From an uncultured Lachnospiraceae bacterium (GTDB lineage: Bacteria > Bacillota > Clostridia > Lachnospirales > Lachnospiraceae), in the NCBI GenBank assembly GCA_910589105.1, contig CAJUST010000008.1, positions 1-64,000 on the forward strand: a DNA stretch of 64,000 nucleotides, written 5' to 3'. The notes beneath the pieces are model-generated. The model was not told the DNA's origin. It saw only the letters and a list, made by a program, of their open reading frames with translations, and did not search any database. The position numbers and the translations under genes were made by a program. How positions within the stretch are numbered: the stretch's first letter is position 1; every line of letters begins with the position of its first letter. Shown piece after piece: positions 1 through 8,776 of the stretch.

Positions 1-3
1 TAA

Positions 4-49
4 CACTGAAAAAAGCCCAATTCTTTTTTAGAATCGGACTTTTTCAGTG
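4..49. repeat. Near-perfect inverted repeat (about 20-bp arms)
   Basis: Arms at 4-24 and 30-49 pair around a T5 loop with one indel and two mismatches. It could be a terminator stem or the end of a small mobile element. It lies inside a reading frame that is open from base 3 into the M56 peptidase gene, just before the segment resembling the family's first membrane helix. This suggests that it interrupted that gene, but the flank is cut by the window edge. Confidence 0.5.
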
Positions 50-86
50 CCCTCGTTTTTCAAAACGGTTTGGGTATATTTGCATT

Positions 87-1214
87 GTGTTGATGTACTT
101 GCTCTGTATCTTAAGGGTTTTTATGCCAATAGATTTTGAGTCTACGATAGGGATACCTATGCGTGGCGTTTATTCAGACTTTATGGATGTCCTGTGTTTT
201 CAAACATACGAAATCGGAAGGCATGAATTTGTCATTGTGCAGGTTCTGCTTCTTGTGTGGGCGCTTACTGCAGGCTGGCAGATTGTGAGATTTATTTTGG
301 ACTACAGACGGGCTGGTAGGATACTGGCAATGTTGCCGGAACGGAAAGATACACAGTGCAAAAGGCTGATGCAAAGCGTGTATGAAAAGACAGGAAAAGT
401 ACATCGTGTGACTGTATTATATGGAGAAGGAATCCATATGCCAATGGGTATGGGGATACGGGACTGGAAAATATTTCTGCCGGAGAGGGAATATACGGAC
501 GAAGATTTGTATTACATACTATTGCATGAATATACACATTTCCTAAATTGGGATTTATGCGTGAAAATAGTGGTACATATTTTTTGCTGTATTTTCTGGT
601 GGAATCCGCTCGTATATTTCATCAGGGAAGACTTAGACAAAAGCCTTGAAATGAAATGTGATTTAAGCATTACTGAAAAACTGACCGGAATCGAAACAGC
701 GGATTATCTTCAAACGATTGTCAAAAGCATTAAGGCGGCTTCAGGGAAGAAAAAGTTTTCCGGCGTACACCATGCAGTTTCATTGGGAGATGGGAAAAGC
801 TGCGAGATAACGGAGCGTTTTCGCGTAGTAGCGGAAAATAAGAAAAATGAAGAACAGAATAAGAAAAGCATACTGCTTTGGCTGGCAGTATTTGGGATTG
901 TATGGACAGCGTCCTATAGCGTTCTGCTACTTCCTTCGTATGAAGCGCCAATCGAGGAGATTGAAGATGTGCCGGGCGCTGTTGCGATTACGCCGGAAAA
1001 TTCTTATGTCTTGTTTGAAGATGGAAAATATTATTTAATTTTAGAAGTACCCGAAGAAATATTTAGAGATGAAATTAGTGAAAGTGAAGTAAAACTTTTT
1101 GAGGAAGCTGGACTTGAAGTTAGGGGGATAAATGATGAGAAAGAAGAAAGTTCTATTTTTAGCCGCATTTTTGAGTTTGCAAGTGGTATTTTTTGGTGGA
1201 ATTGCAAAGCCTGA
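87..1214 (+). CDS. BlaR1/MecR1-type M56 peptidase, N-terminus probably incomplete
   Basis: Integral membrane zinc metallopeptidase of the M56 (BlaR1/MecR1) family, normally a sensor protease that cleaves a BlaI/MecI-type repressor. The zinc motif HEYTH is followed by NWD, a hydrophobic stretch with WWNPL, and EMKCD carrying the likely third ligand, all typical of M56. A further membrane segment follows (around residues 260-280, with LLWLAVFGIVW) and then a short extracellular tail; no penicillin-binding domain is present. The GTG at 87 is only the first convenient start. The frame is open to the window edge, and residues just upstream (PRFSKRFGYI) resemble the family's N-terminal region, so the true start is upstream or has been lost to the inverted repeat at 4-49. 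A partner repressor, usually upstream, would be outside the window. Confidence 0.75.
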   Translation: MLMYLLCILRVFMPIDFESTIGIPMRGVYSDFMDVLCFQTYEIGRHEFVIVQVLLLVWALTAGWQIVRFILDYRRAGRILAMLPERKDTQCKRLMQSVYEKTGKVHRVTVLYGEGIHMPMGMGIRDWKIFLPEREYTDEDLYYILLHEYTHFLNWDLCVKIVVHIFCCIFWWNPLVYFIREDLDKSLEMKCDLSITEKLTGIETADYLQTIVKSIKAASGKKKFSGVHHAVSLGDGKSCEITERFRVVAENKKNEEQNKKSILLWLAVFGIVWTASYSVLLLPSYEAPIEEIEDVPGAVAITPENSYVLFEDGKYYLILEVPEEIFRDEISESEVKLFEEAGLEVRGINDEKEESSIFSRIFEFASGIFWWNCKA

Positions 1215-1362
1215 GACAGTTGAAGCAAAAACGCCGGAAATACAGACATTCACGGCTGATAAAATCGTTATAAAATATAGAACGTATAATGGGAGATTGC
1301 AGTATCGCAGATGGAATGACTCAAAGCAGTGCTGGGTTGATAAGAATTGGATTTATGTGTAA
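1132..1362 (+). CDS. Small secreted protein of unknown function
   Basis: 76 residues, overlapping the 3' end of the M56 peptidase gene in another frame and preceded by an AGGGGG ribosome-binding site. MMRKKK followed by a hydrophobic stretch of about 18 residues and a small-residue region (around GIAKPETVEAK) is a clear signal peptide. The mature part is rich in Tyr, Trp and Arg (KYRTYNGRLQYRRWN, then CWVDKNWIYV). I recall similar short secreted tails in Lachnospiraceae but know no function. The overlap suggests co-transcription with the peptidase, so it could be a substrate or an accessory of that sensor; this is inference only. Confidence 0.6.
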   Translation: MMRKKKVLFLAAFLSLQVVFFGGIAKPETVEAKTPEIQTFTADKIVIKYRTYNGRLQYRRWNDSKQCWVDKNWIYV

Positions 1363-1367
1363 GAAAT

Positions 1368-1402
1368 GGGCAGGTTATCCGACGGATTTCCTGCCTGTTT
1401 TC
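1368..1402 (+). terminator. Weak terminator after the small secreted gene
   Basis: GGCAGG (1369-1374) pairs with CCTGCC (1390-1395), followed by TGTTTTCT. It directly follows the stop at 1360-1362. Confidence 0.45.
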
Positions 1403-1404
1403 TA

Positions 1405-1444
1405 TAAAAAAGCATCAAATGCAAAGAGCCATTTGATGCTTTTA
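1405..1444. terminator. Bidirectional terminator between convergent genes
   Basis: A perfect 11-bp stem (1411-1421 with 1430-1440), an 8-nt loop, an A5 run before and a T4 run after it. It can end both the plus-strand secreted gene and the minus-strand proC. Confidence 0.85.
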
Positions 1445-1454
1445 AATTATAACG

Positions 1455-2267
1455 TTATTTCGCGTCCATTTTTCTTGCGGTTTCTGTACAGCATCGCTGC
1501 GCTTGGATTACTGCATTGCGCATTCCGCATTCTTCTAATTTTGCAACGGCGGCTATGGTTGTTCCTGCCGGAGAACAGACGGCGTCTTTTAATTTGGCCG
1601 GATGCGTTCCGGTTTCTAAGACCATCTTTGCGGCGCCATATACTGCCTGCGCGGCAAATTTATAAGCCTGCGTCCGTGGCATTCCGTCTGCAACGGCGGC
1701 GTCTGCCATAGCTTCAATAAACAGATAGACGTAAGCCGGAGAAGATCCGCTGACGCCGATTACGGCGTTCATTAAAGTCTCCGGCACAACTTCCGCTTTG
1801 CCAAAACTTTTAAAAACTGTCTTTACAAACTGCAGTTCTTCCGGTGACACATGTTCGTTTGGCGTTAAAGCAGACATTGCTTCTAAAACCTGAGCGGGCG
1901 TATTTGGCATAGCGCGTATGAGTTTCACGGGTTTTGCAAATAGCTCGTTTAGTTTTGCAAGTGAAATGCCGGCGGCAATCGAAACAATGAGTTTCTCCGA
2001 ATCTGTAAATTCCCTGATTTCTTCAATTACAGTTTGAAACTGGTATGGTTTGACTGCCAGAAAAACCAGATCGGAATTTTGAATTACCTCTGCGTTATGT
2101 AATGTGACGCGGATGCCGTAAGCTTCCGAAAGACGGTCTAAAGTCGCTTGGGAATGCGCGCTTGCGATAAGCCGTTCTTTTTCACATAGTCCGGAGCTTA
2201 TAATTCCGCTTATCATAGAGGAACCCATGTTCCCACAGCCGATGAAACCGATTTTTTTGTCAGCCAT
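1455..2267 (-). CDS. proC: Pyrroline-5-carboxylate reductase
   Basis: Cytosolic enzyme catalysing the last step of proline synthesis, NAD(P)H-dependent reduction of 1-pyrroline-5-carboxylate. The N-terminal Rossmann motif is GFIGCGNMGSSM, followed by FLAVKPYQ, the family segment RAMPNTPAQV, and the C-terminal signature region (VSGSSPAYVYLFIEAMADAA, then CSPAGTTIAAVAKLE). Length 270 is normal for ProC. The start ATG lies 3 bases after the stop of the crotonase gene on the same strand, so the two are probably co-transcribed from the promoter at 3135-3163. Confidence 0.95.
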   Translation of the reverse strand: MADKKIGFIGCGNMGSSMISGIISSGLCEKERLIASAHSQATLDRLSEAYGIRVTLHNAEVIQNSDLVFLAVKPYQFQTVIEEIREFTDSEKLIVSIAAGISLAKLNELFAKPVKLIRAMPNTPAQVLEAMSALTPNEHVSPEELQFVKTVFKSFGKAEVVPETLMNAVIGVSGSSPAYVYLFIEAMADAAVADGMPRTQAYKFAAQAVYGAAKMVLETGTHPAKLKDAVCSPAGTTIAAVAKLEECGMRNAVIQAQRCCTETARKMDAK

Positions 2268-2270
2268 AAC

Positions 2271-3065
2271 TTAGAAATCAGTCAGGTCAGCTTTCCTTTT
2301 CTCAAGGAATGCGCCCATGCCTTCCTGTTTGTCGTGGGTAGAGCAGGTGATGCCAAATAAGTTTGCTTCCATCTCTACAGCGTTTTTAATGTCCATGTCA
2401 TAGCCGTTGTTGATGGCTGCTTTTGCGATTGAAACAGCGTAGCTTCCTTTAGAAATGATTTTCTTTGCCATAGCGGAAGCGGTTGGCATTAATTCTTCTT
2501 TGGCAACAACTTTATTGACAAGGCCGATGCGGTACGCTTCGTTTGCATCGATGTTGTCGCAAGTGAAAATCAGCTCTTTGGCGCGTCCCATGCCGACTAG
2601 GCGGGCAAGCCTTTGCGTACCGCCAAATCCCGGGATAATGCCAAGGCCGCATTCCGGCTGCGCAAAGCTTGCATTGTCAGAAGCGATGCGGATATCGCAT
2701 GCCATAGCGATTTCACAGCCGCCGCCGAGCGCAAAGCCGTTGATGGCAGCGATAGTGACTTGTCTCATGTTCATCAGTTTAAAGAAAGGAACAGAAGCTT
2801 TCATGCCGAATGTCCGCGCCTCTGCCGCAGAGAAATTCACCATTTCCGCAATATCAGCTCCGGCTACGAATGACTTAAATTCATTGCCTTTTTTATCAGC
2901 CCCGCCAGTTAAGATGACAACCTTAATGTCGTCTCTGCCTTCAATTTCCGTTAATACTTCCGTTAATTCGTCTAAAGTTTCGGAATTAAGCGCATTTAAT
3001 GCGGCAGGCCTGCTGATTTTCAGCACAGCGATTTCATCAGCTACTTCTAAAACTAAGTTATTCAT
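2271..3065 (-). CDS. Enoyl-CoA hydratase / crotonase family protein
   Basis: Crotonase-fold enzyme, 264 residues, the usual length. Visible signatures are the oxyanion-hole segment SFVAGADIAEM, the ALGGGCEIAMACDIRIAS block with its conserved Gly-Gly-Gly-Cys-Glu, the following PECGLGIIPGFGGTQRL and the late GLVNKVV. The two catalytic Glu regions of enoyl-CoA hydratases are present (around CEIAM and QPECGL). It probably hydrates short-chain enoyl-CoA (crotonyl-CoA) as in clostridial butyrate metabolism, but it stands with proC rather than in a thl-hbd-bcd operon, so the substrate is open. The start has a clear AGGAGG site 10 bases upstream. Confidence 0.85.
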   Translation of the reverse strand: MNNLVLEVADEIAVLKISRPAALNALNSETLDELTEVLTEIEGRDDIKVVILTGGADKKGNEFKSFVAGADIAEMVNFSAAEARTFGMKASVPFFKLMNMRQVTIAAINGFALGGGCEIAMACDIRIASDNASFAQPECGLGIIPGFGGTQRLARLVGMGRAKELIFTCDNIDANEAYRIGLVNKVVAKEELMPTASAMAKKIISKGSYAVSIAKAAINNGYDMDIKNAVEMEANLFGITCSTHDKQEGMGAFLEKRKADLTDF

Positions 3066-3134
3066 GTTAAATATCCTCCTGTGTTTTTAAATTTCAGATG
3101 ACAAGGCGTTCATCTGTTATTATAGATCAAAATA

Positions 3135-3163
3135 ATTATACACCTATGGCAGGCGTTTGACAA
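3135..3163 (-). promoter_or_regulatory. Promoter for the crotonase-proC unit
   Basis: Read on the minus strand: TTGTCA (3158-3163), a 17-base spacer, then TATAAT (3135-3140), about 70 bases upstream of the crotonase start. The leader contains a small hairpin made of CAGATGA and TCATCTG. Confidence 0.75.
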
Positions 3164-3200
3164 TAAATGAAGCGTAAATTTTATGCTTCGAATAAAAACA

Positions 3201-3246
3201 AGCTCCCCTGCATACCATTAAAATGGGATTGCAGGGGAGTTTCCTG
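3201..3246. terminator. Hairpin terminator 3' of the hemerythrin-receiver gene
   Basis: An AGCTCCCCTGCA arm pairs with TGCAGGGGAGT around a 16-base loop that can itself pair partly (ACCATT with AATGGG). It lies between two minus-strand genes and follows the 3' end of the 3278-4627 gene. Confidence 0.65.
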
Positions 3247-3277
3247 TCAGCCTGCAGGATGTGGACGTCAGGCAGAC

Positions 3278-4627
3278 TTATTTTTTTGCTTTCTTTTCAA
3301 AAAAACTGTCAATATTTTTCTTGATTTCGTCAGGCTTTAGCGTTTTAATCAAATATCCGGCGGGTTTTAGCGAAAGGACTTTTTGGATGCTTTCCTTATC
3401 GCTTCTTCCGGTTAGGAAAATAACCGGGGTATCCGCTATTTCTTTTTCGGAACGGATCATTTCAAGCACCTGCCTGCCGTCACATACTGGCATTTCATAG
3501 TCTAAAAGAATCAAATCTGGTTTATCGAGAACCAGTGTCCGGATAGCCGAAAATCCTGACTGGGCAGTGGAAATCTCATAATCTGAGCTGAGTAAGTCCG
3601 TGATTGCCTTAAGTATGATAGCGGAATCGTCCACAATCAGTATTTTCTGGCGTTTTTGTTTTTCATTTTTGTTTAGATATTTTTCAATTTCCTCCATTGC
3701 AGTTTCCGCCTGTAAGGAATCCTGCTGTTTCTGAGAGAGTAAATGAGGCGCAATAAAGCAAAAGGCAAAATATCCGGCTCCTCCGGTGTTAAATAACAGG
3801 CTGCTCTGTAAGTCTTTTTGCTCAAGGACTTTTTGGAACTGTTCATAAGTCAGAAGATTTTCTGATTTTAAATCAAAGGAATCGGAGGACGGAAAATGCT
3901 TTCGGATATTGTCGGCGAACTGCCGCGCAGTGTATCGGGTAGCGTTTACTATCATGGTATTTAATTCGTTAGATTCATCGCAAATCATTTTGCCGATGGT
4001 ATTTACCAAAAGCTTTTCTTCAAAAATAAAAATCATTTCCCATTCTTGTCCCTGTTCGGAGGCATATGACAGACGGTAGTAGATGCCGTTTCCAAATTTT
4101 TCTCCGCCATAATGTTCACTGATGATTTGCGCGTCTAACTGGAACAGGTTATAGATTAGTTTGATTACGGTATTTTTCATGGCAAGCTGTTCTTCCTCAG
4201 GCAGCAGGTTTTCCCATTTGCTGACCGTTTTTCCCGTAATTGCGCGGTCTTCCGTTAATGTGTGCCCAATCAGCCAGCCGGCGCAGACCCCCAGAAAATG
4301 GCTGACGGCGCTTGAGGAATATCCGGTCTGTTCCAGCTCACGTTCTAATGCCGGAAGGGTTTTTTGGCGGAATTTATCGTGAAGTTTCCTATGCGTCTCA
4401 AATCCTTCATAGTGAATGGAAGCCATATAGACTTCTTCTTCTGTAAAATGTTTTAAGGCATGGTCTTTAAAGTATTTGATGCCTTCTTGGCAGACCCATT
4501 GGCTTTTGGATTCTTTTTCGTTCATGCTAAACAGACGGTTCATAATGCCAAATAGCTTTTTGTGTTCTTTGTCGATAATGTCGACTCCAACGTTATAGCG
4601 TTCTTGCCAGATTAATTGATTCTTCAT
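3278..4627 (-). CDS. Bacteriohemerythrin - CheX-like - response regulator receiver fusion
   Basis: 449 residues in three parts. Residues about 1-135 are a bacteriohemerythrin O2-binding four-helix domain with its di-iron ligands (DKEH, DHALKHFTEEE, THRKLHD). The middle (about 150-320) resembles a CheX/CheC-type domain (DESNELNTMIVNATRYTA, then FNTGGAGYFAFCF); this assignment is tentative. The C-terminal 120 residues are a receiver domain with the acidic pair (VDDS), phospho-acceptor Asp (LLDYEMPVCDG), Thr (FLTGRS) and Lys (YLIKTLKP). No DNA-binding output is present. The chosen ATG has AAGGAGAGG upstream; an earlier in-frame ATG at 4735 lacks a site. It is likely an oxygen-responsive signalling protein for chemotaxis or stress. 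It is a single-gene unit. Confidence 0.8.
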   Translation of the reverse strand: MKNQLIWQERYNVGVDIIDKEHKKLFGIMNRLFSMNEKESKSQWVCQEGIKYFKDHALKHFTEEEVYMASIHYEGFETHRKLHDKFRQKTLPALERELEQTGYSSSAVSHFLGVCAGWLIGHTLTEDRAITGKTVSKWENLLPEEEQLAMKNTVIKLIYNLFQLDAQIISEHYGGEKFGNGIYYRLSYASEQGQEWEMIFIFEEKLLVNTIGKMICDESNELNTMIVNATRYTARQFADNIRKHFPSSDSFDLKSENLLTYEQFQKVLEQKDLQSSLLFNTGGAGYFAFCFIAPHLLSQKQQDSLQAETAMEEIEKYLNKNEKQKRQKILIVDDSAIILKAITDLLSSDYEISTAQSGFSAIRTLVLDKPDLILLDYEMPVCDGRQVLEMIRSEKEIADTPVIFLTGRSDKESIQKVLSLKPAGYLIKTLKPDEIKKNIDSFFEKKAKK

Positions 4628-4880
4628 TTGATTCCTCTCCTTCAATAGTAAATTATCTGATATTATATGCGGAACATTTCCTTTCAGTATATCATATCTA
4701 AAATTTTTTTGCCATTTTTTCAAAAAATTCTTCATTAGTCGATAAAAATAACAAATTTTTTACAATAAATATTTTTTTTATGAGGTATTTGTTAATTCGA
4801 AAGAAAATCAGGATATTTCAGACAACCAAAAGCAAAGAAACGTAGTATAATAAAGAGAAATCAGGAGAGGAGATTTAAGT

Positions 4881-7622
4881 ATGAAATTGAAAAGAATTGT
4901 ATCGTTCTTTATGGCGGCAGTTTTGTGTGTTACATTCGTTCAAACGTATCCGGCATATGCAGAAGAAAGCATTGGAAGCGACGTCTTGCCGGAAATGGCG
5001 GAAGATGCCGCGCTGGAAGCGGATGAAAATGTTTTGCCGGAAGATGGAGCTGATCCGGATCAGGAGCCGGCGCCAAGCATTTCAAAAGCGGAAGTAAAAA
5101 ATCTGAAAGCTGTTTATGATCCCGCCACAGATAAAGTTTCCTTTACATTTGAAAGGAATGCAGACTGTCAGTATGTGGATATCCGTATCCAAGAAGATGT
5201 GATTGTAGCGGGGCTGGACGGGGAGGCTTATGTCTACAACTGTGGGAATTTGGACGATGGCGCGGTATATCAGGCAGAGATACTTACTTATGATAAAGAA
5301 ATGAAAGCCGGAAAGACGGCAGTTGTGTCCTTTGAGATCAAATACAGGCCGGCATTTGTAGAGGAAGTGGACGCCGATTATAATTTGGAGAAAAAAGTTT
5401 TAATTATAGACTGGGACGGAGAAAACATCAAAAGCGTTGACATTTATCAAGATGATCTGCTTTTGGCGGAAAAAGTCTCTGCTGAGAAGCTGACAGAAGG
5501 CAGGCTGATTTTAGACAAGCATGAACTGGAAGCGAACAGCAAGCACACTTACCGCGTTGTTCCATTTGATAAGTCAGGAAAAGCAGGAGCGGAAAAGAGC
5601 GCGCTTCTTGAAGTGGACGATTATGTGGCGAGAATTGAAAATGCAGAGATAGACTATAACGAGATTGCAAAGCAGATTACAATGAAATGGGAAGACGTTT
5701 ACACGGAAAAAGTTTCCATATACCTAAACGATGAAACGCTTGTTGAAAATTATCAGGAAAAGACATATTCGCTCAACTGCGTTTTGCAGCCGGGAGCCGC
5801 TTATGTCATTACAATTCTGCCATATAATTCGAAAGGCGATGAGGGAGAGGAGGAGGAAGAAGACGTTTCCTATGGCTACTTTGAAGTTCCGGATGAGCCT
5901 GACGTCAGGTTAAAGAGTAAAGACGTAAAAGACAGCTCAGGTCATATGACAGGTTTTACGAAGCCGGCAGTCCATGTTAGCTGGGACGCCCAAGCGTCTG
6001 CGGTTTATGAAATCTACCGCGCGACGAAGAATAAGAAAAACGCTTATACATGGATTGCCAATGTAAAGCCGGAGAAGGAAGGCTATTATACATATGTAGA
6101 TGAAAAAGTGGATTTTGAAACATACTACTACAAAGTGCGCCGGAAAATTACAAAGGATGCGTATACGGAACAGGAGCTTTTTACTGCGTTATCGGATGCG
6201 GACGGCGTAAAAGTGCATGTGCCAAAGCCGGAAGCGCGGGCAGAACTAAACAAAGACGGCAACACAGTCCTAACGATGGACTGCAAAAAGGATTTCGTAT
6301 CTGGTTTTGACATTTACCGCAAATCCGGTTCAGAGAACTACAAAAAAATAGCGACGATTACGGAAAGCGTTTTTACAGACAAAAACATGAAGTTTGGCAG
6401 ATCTTACAGTTACAAAGTGAAGGCGTATTACTATGATACGGAAAAGAACAGAAAAGTTTACAGCGCTTTTTCTAAAAATGCAAGAGTGAAAAACACTGTA
6501 AGCGGGATAGAAGCGCAGGCTGTGGCTGTTTCGGAAGATACGGTGAAACTTTCTTGGACGCCTTCCGCTAATGTAAAGGAATATGAGATTTATTATAAAA
6601 CGGGGACGCAGGGCGATTCTTATGTGTTATTGAAGAAAACGAAGCAGACTTCTTTGAAACAGAAGTTTTCCAAATCGGGCAATTATACTTTTATGGTAAA
6701 AGCCTGCCAGACGACGGCATCTGGCAAAACTTATTTCACAAGCGTGGAAGTTTCCTGTAAAATGGGCTTTTCGGCGCCACGCGGCGTAAAAAAAAGAAAG
6801 ACTTCTTATGAAATCAACTCTGCGGCAAACCAGATTATCCAGAAAGACACGATTTCTTGGAACCGCGTGTATGGGGCGAAGGGCTATGAAATTGAAGTCT
6901 ATAATCCTGTTACGAAAAAATATCAACGCATTGCAAAAATAAAATCGGATACGAAAACGAGTTATACCGTTTCTAATCCGGTCATTGCAAACGCGCAAAG
7001 CATAAAATACCGCGTCAACGCATATGCGGGCAAATCCAAGAAAAAGGGCGATTCAGTAGAAATCGTTCCGGTTCTTGGGAAGGTAAAGCAGGCGAGCGCA
7101 TCCAGTCAGGGCAAAAAAGTAAAAATAAGCTGGAAAGGCGTTGTCGGCGCGGAAGCTTATCAGGTGTACCGTTCCAATGGACGGACGATGCTTCTTATCG
7201 GCAAGACGGAGAAAACGTCCTTAACGGATATGGGCGTAAGCGCGGACATATCCTATCAATACTATGTGGAAGCAGTGAACGTGAGCCAGAATTTAGTGTC
7301 TGAAAAGAGCGCTCCGGCAAGCTTTAAGGCAAAACCGGAAAAAATGAGTTCTTTAGAGGCGGAAAATAAAACGTCGGGGACTGTGCAGTTAAAATGGAAA
7401 TCAGTCAAAGGCGCCCGCAGTTATGTTATTTACTATAAGACGTCTTCTTCGGCAAAATATGAAAAAATTGCGGAAGTTCCGGCAAAACAGAAGTCGTATG
7501 AGCACAAGGATCTTCCTGTCGGAGCGACGGGTTATTATAAAGTAACAGCGAAACAGGTAAACAGCGGCGGCATTTCGGTTGAAACGAAACCATCATTTAC
7601 ACAAGTGAAAATCAGCCGGTAG
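4881..7622 (+). CDS. Large secreted protein with fibronectin type III-like repeats
   Basis: 913 residues. A signal peptide (MKLKRIVSFFMAAVLCVTF, ending near AYAEES) is followed by an acidic linker (about 30-75) and then a chain of about eight to nine beta-sandwich modules. Their FN3 hallmarks recur: a Trp in the B-strand (VSWDAQAS, LSWTPSAN, ISWNRVYGAKGYEI, ISWKGVVGAEAYQVYR, LKWKSVKGARSYVIYY) and a late Tyr motif (YYKVTA). There is no LPXTG motif, S-layer or cell-wall-binding domain at the C-terminus. No catalytic domain is recognised, so it is probably a structural or adhesive surface or exported protein. The site GGAGAGGAG precedes the ATG. It is followed 19 bases later by mutY. Confidence 0.75.
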   Translation: MKLKRIVSFFMAAVLCVTFVQTYPAYAEESIGSDVLPEMAEDAALEADENVLPEDGADPDQEPAPSISKAEVKNLKAVYDPATDKVSFTFERNADCQYVDIRIQEDVIVAGLDGEAYVYNCGNLDDGAVYQAEILTYDKEMKAGKTAVVSFEIKYRPAFVEEVDADYNLEKKVLIIDWDGENIKSVDIYQDDLLLAEKVSAEKLTEGRLILDKHELEANSKHTYRVVPFDKSGKAGAEKSALLEVDDYVARIENAEIDYNEIAKQITMKWEDVYTEKVSIYLNDETLVENYQEKTYSLNCVLQPGAAYVITILPYNSKGDEGEEEEEDVSYGYFEVPDEPDVRLKSKDVKDSSGHMTGFTKPAVHVSWDAQASAVYEIYRATKNKKNAYTWIANVKPEKEGYYTYVDEKVDFETYYYKVRRKITKDAYTEQELFTALSDADGVKVHVPKPEARAELNKDGNTVLTMDCKKDFVSGFDIYRKSGSENYKKIATITESVFTDKNMKFGRSYSYKVKAYYYDTEKNRKVYSAFSKNARVKNTVSGIEAQAVAVSEDTVKLSWTPSANVKEYEIYYKTGTQGDSYVLLKKTKQTSLKQKFSKSGNYTFMVKACQTTASGKTYFTSVEVSCKMGFSAPRGVKKRKTSYEINSAANQIIQKDTISWNRVYGAKGYEIEVYNPVTKKYQRIAKIKSDTKTSYTVSNPVIANAQSIKYRVNAYAGKSKKKGDSVEIVPVLGKVKQASASSQGKKVKISWKGVVGAEAYQVYRSNGRTMLLIGKTEKTSLTDMGVSADISYQYYVEAVNVSQNLVSEKSAPASFKAKPEKMSSLEAENKTSGTVQLKWKSVKGARSYVIYYKTSSSAKYEKIAEVPAKQKSYEHKDLPVGATGYYKVTAKQVNSGGISVETKPSFTQVKISR

Positions 7623-7641
7623 CTGAGAGAAAGGAGCGGAT

Positions 7642-8739
7642 ATGAAGATAGAAGAATTTGAGCTAGAGCTTCTGGTTCGTCCGCTCCTTGTCTGGTTTTC
7701 CTCTCATGCAAGAATACTGCCGTGGAGGGAAGACCCATCGCCATACCGTGTATGGGTGTCGGAAATTATGCTGCAGCAGACGCGTGTAGAGGCGGTGAAA
7801 CCCTATTTTGAGCGTTTTGTGGAAACGCTTCCTGATGTAAAGGCATTGGCGGATTGTGAAGAAGAAAAGCTTTTAAAATTATGGGAAGGGCTTGGATATT
7901 ATAACAGGGCCAGAAATCTTAAGACGGCGGCAAAACAGGTTATGGAGGACTATGGCGGCCGGATTCCGTCCGAATGCGAAGCATTGTTAAAGCTAAAAGG
8001 AATCGGGCATTATACGGCGGGCGCCATTGCATCTATTGCCTATGGCAAGCCAGTCCCCGCTGTAGATGGGAACGCGCTCCGTGTTCTTTCGAGAGTGACG
8101 GGAGATGACAGCGATATTGCGAAACAGTCTGTGCGCTCCAATATGGAAACGGTATTGGCGCAAGTAATCCCGAAAGATCGCGCCAAAGCGTTCAATCAGG
8201 CGTTGATGGAATTAGGCGCAACGGTCTGTCTGCCAAATGGAGAGCCGAAATGCGGCGAGTGCCCATGGAAGGGACTTTGCGTTGCAAAGGCGGAAAACCA
8301 AACAAAACGCCTTCCCGTTAAGAGCAGACCAAAAAAACGGAAAATCGAGAAGCGGACGGTCTTTTTGATTCGGGACGGGGAAAAAGTTATACTCCGGAAA
8401 CGTCCGCAGGAAGGTCTGTTAGCGGGTATGTATGAATTTCCAAATACGCTTGGCAGCTTTACTTCTGAAGAAGCGCTTTCTTTTGTAAAACAGATGAACC
8501 TGACGCCCTTAAGAGTGGAGCCGCTCGATGCGGCGAAACATATTTTTTCACATGTGGAGTGGCAGATGAAAGGCTATCTGGTGCGGGTGGAAGCGTTAGA
8601 AGAAGGGGAATCTGATTTGTTATTTGCGGAAGCGGCGGATTTTAAAGAAAATTACCCTATGCCTTCTGCATTTGCGGCGTATGCCAAATATCTGAATATC
8701 TGCCATGGGAAAAACCGTTTCGGAGAAGGACAGGAATAA
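7642..8739 (+). CDS. mutY: A/G-specific adenine glycosylase MutY
   Basis: Base-excision repair enzyme removing adenine opposite 8-oxoguanine. Residues about 1-220 hold the HhH-GPD fold: catalytic Glu in SEIMLQQTRVEAV, the helix-hairpin-helix LKLKGIGHYTAGAI and the catalytic Asp in VPAVDGNALRVLSR. A four-Cys iron-sulfur loop follows (CLPNGEPKCGECPWKGLC; seven residues between the first two Cys instead of the usual six). The C-terminal third is the NUDIX-like 8-oxoG recognition domain (VILRKRPQEGLLAGMYEFPN; HIFSHVEWQMKGYLV). Length 365 is normal. It has its own AGGAGCGG site and is followed by a strong terminator. Confidence 0.95.
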   Translation: MKIEEFELELLVRPLLVWFSSHARILPWREDPSPYRVWVSEIMLQQTRVEAVKPYFERFVETLPDVKALADCEEEKLLKLWEGLGYYNRARNLKTAAKQVMEDYGGRIPSECEALLKLKGIGHYTAGAIASIAYGKPVPAVDGNALRVLSRVTGDDSDIAKQSVRSNMETVLAQVIPKDRAKAFNQALMELGATVCLPNGEPKCGECPWKGLCVAKAENQTKRLPVKSRPKKRKIEKRTVFLIRDGEKVILRKRPQEGLLAGMYEFPNTLGSFTSEEALSFVKQMNLTPLRVEPLDAAKHIFSHVEWQMKGYLVRVEALEEGESDLLFAEAADFKENYPMPSAFAAYAKYLNICHGKNRFGEGQE

Positions 8740-8747
8740 AAAGAGGG

Positions 8748-8776
8748 AGCCGGTGTATAGACACCGGCTTATTTTA
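8748..8776 (+). terminator. Rho-independent terminator after mutY
   Basis: AGCCGGTGT (8748-8756) pairs perfectly with ACACCGGCT (8761-8769) around a 4-nt loop, followed by TATTTTAT. Confidence 0.9.

Noticed and set aside
2455..3090. Open frame of 211 codons on the plus strand opposite the crotonase gene.
   Set aside because: It is the antisense shadow of a strongly conserved enzyme; it lacks a start site and protein-like features.
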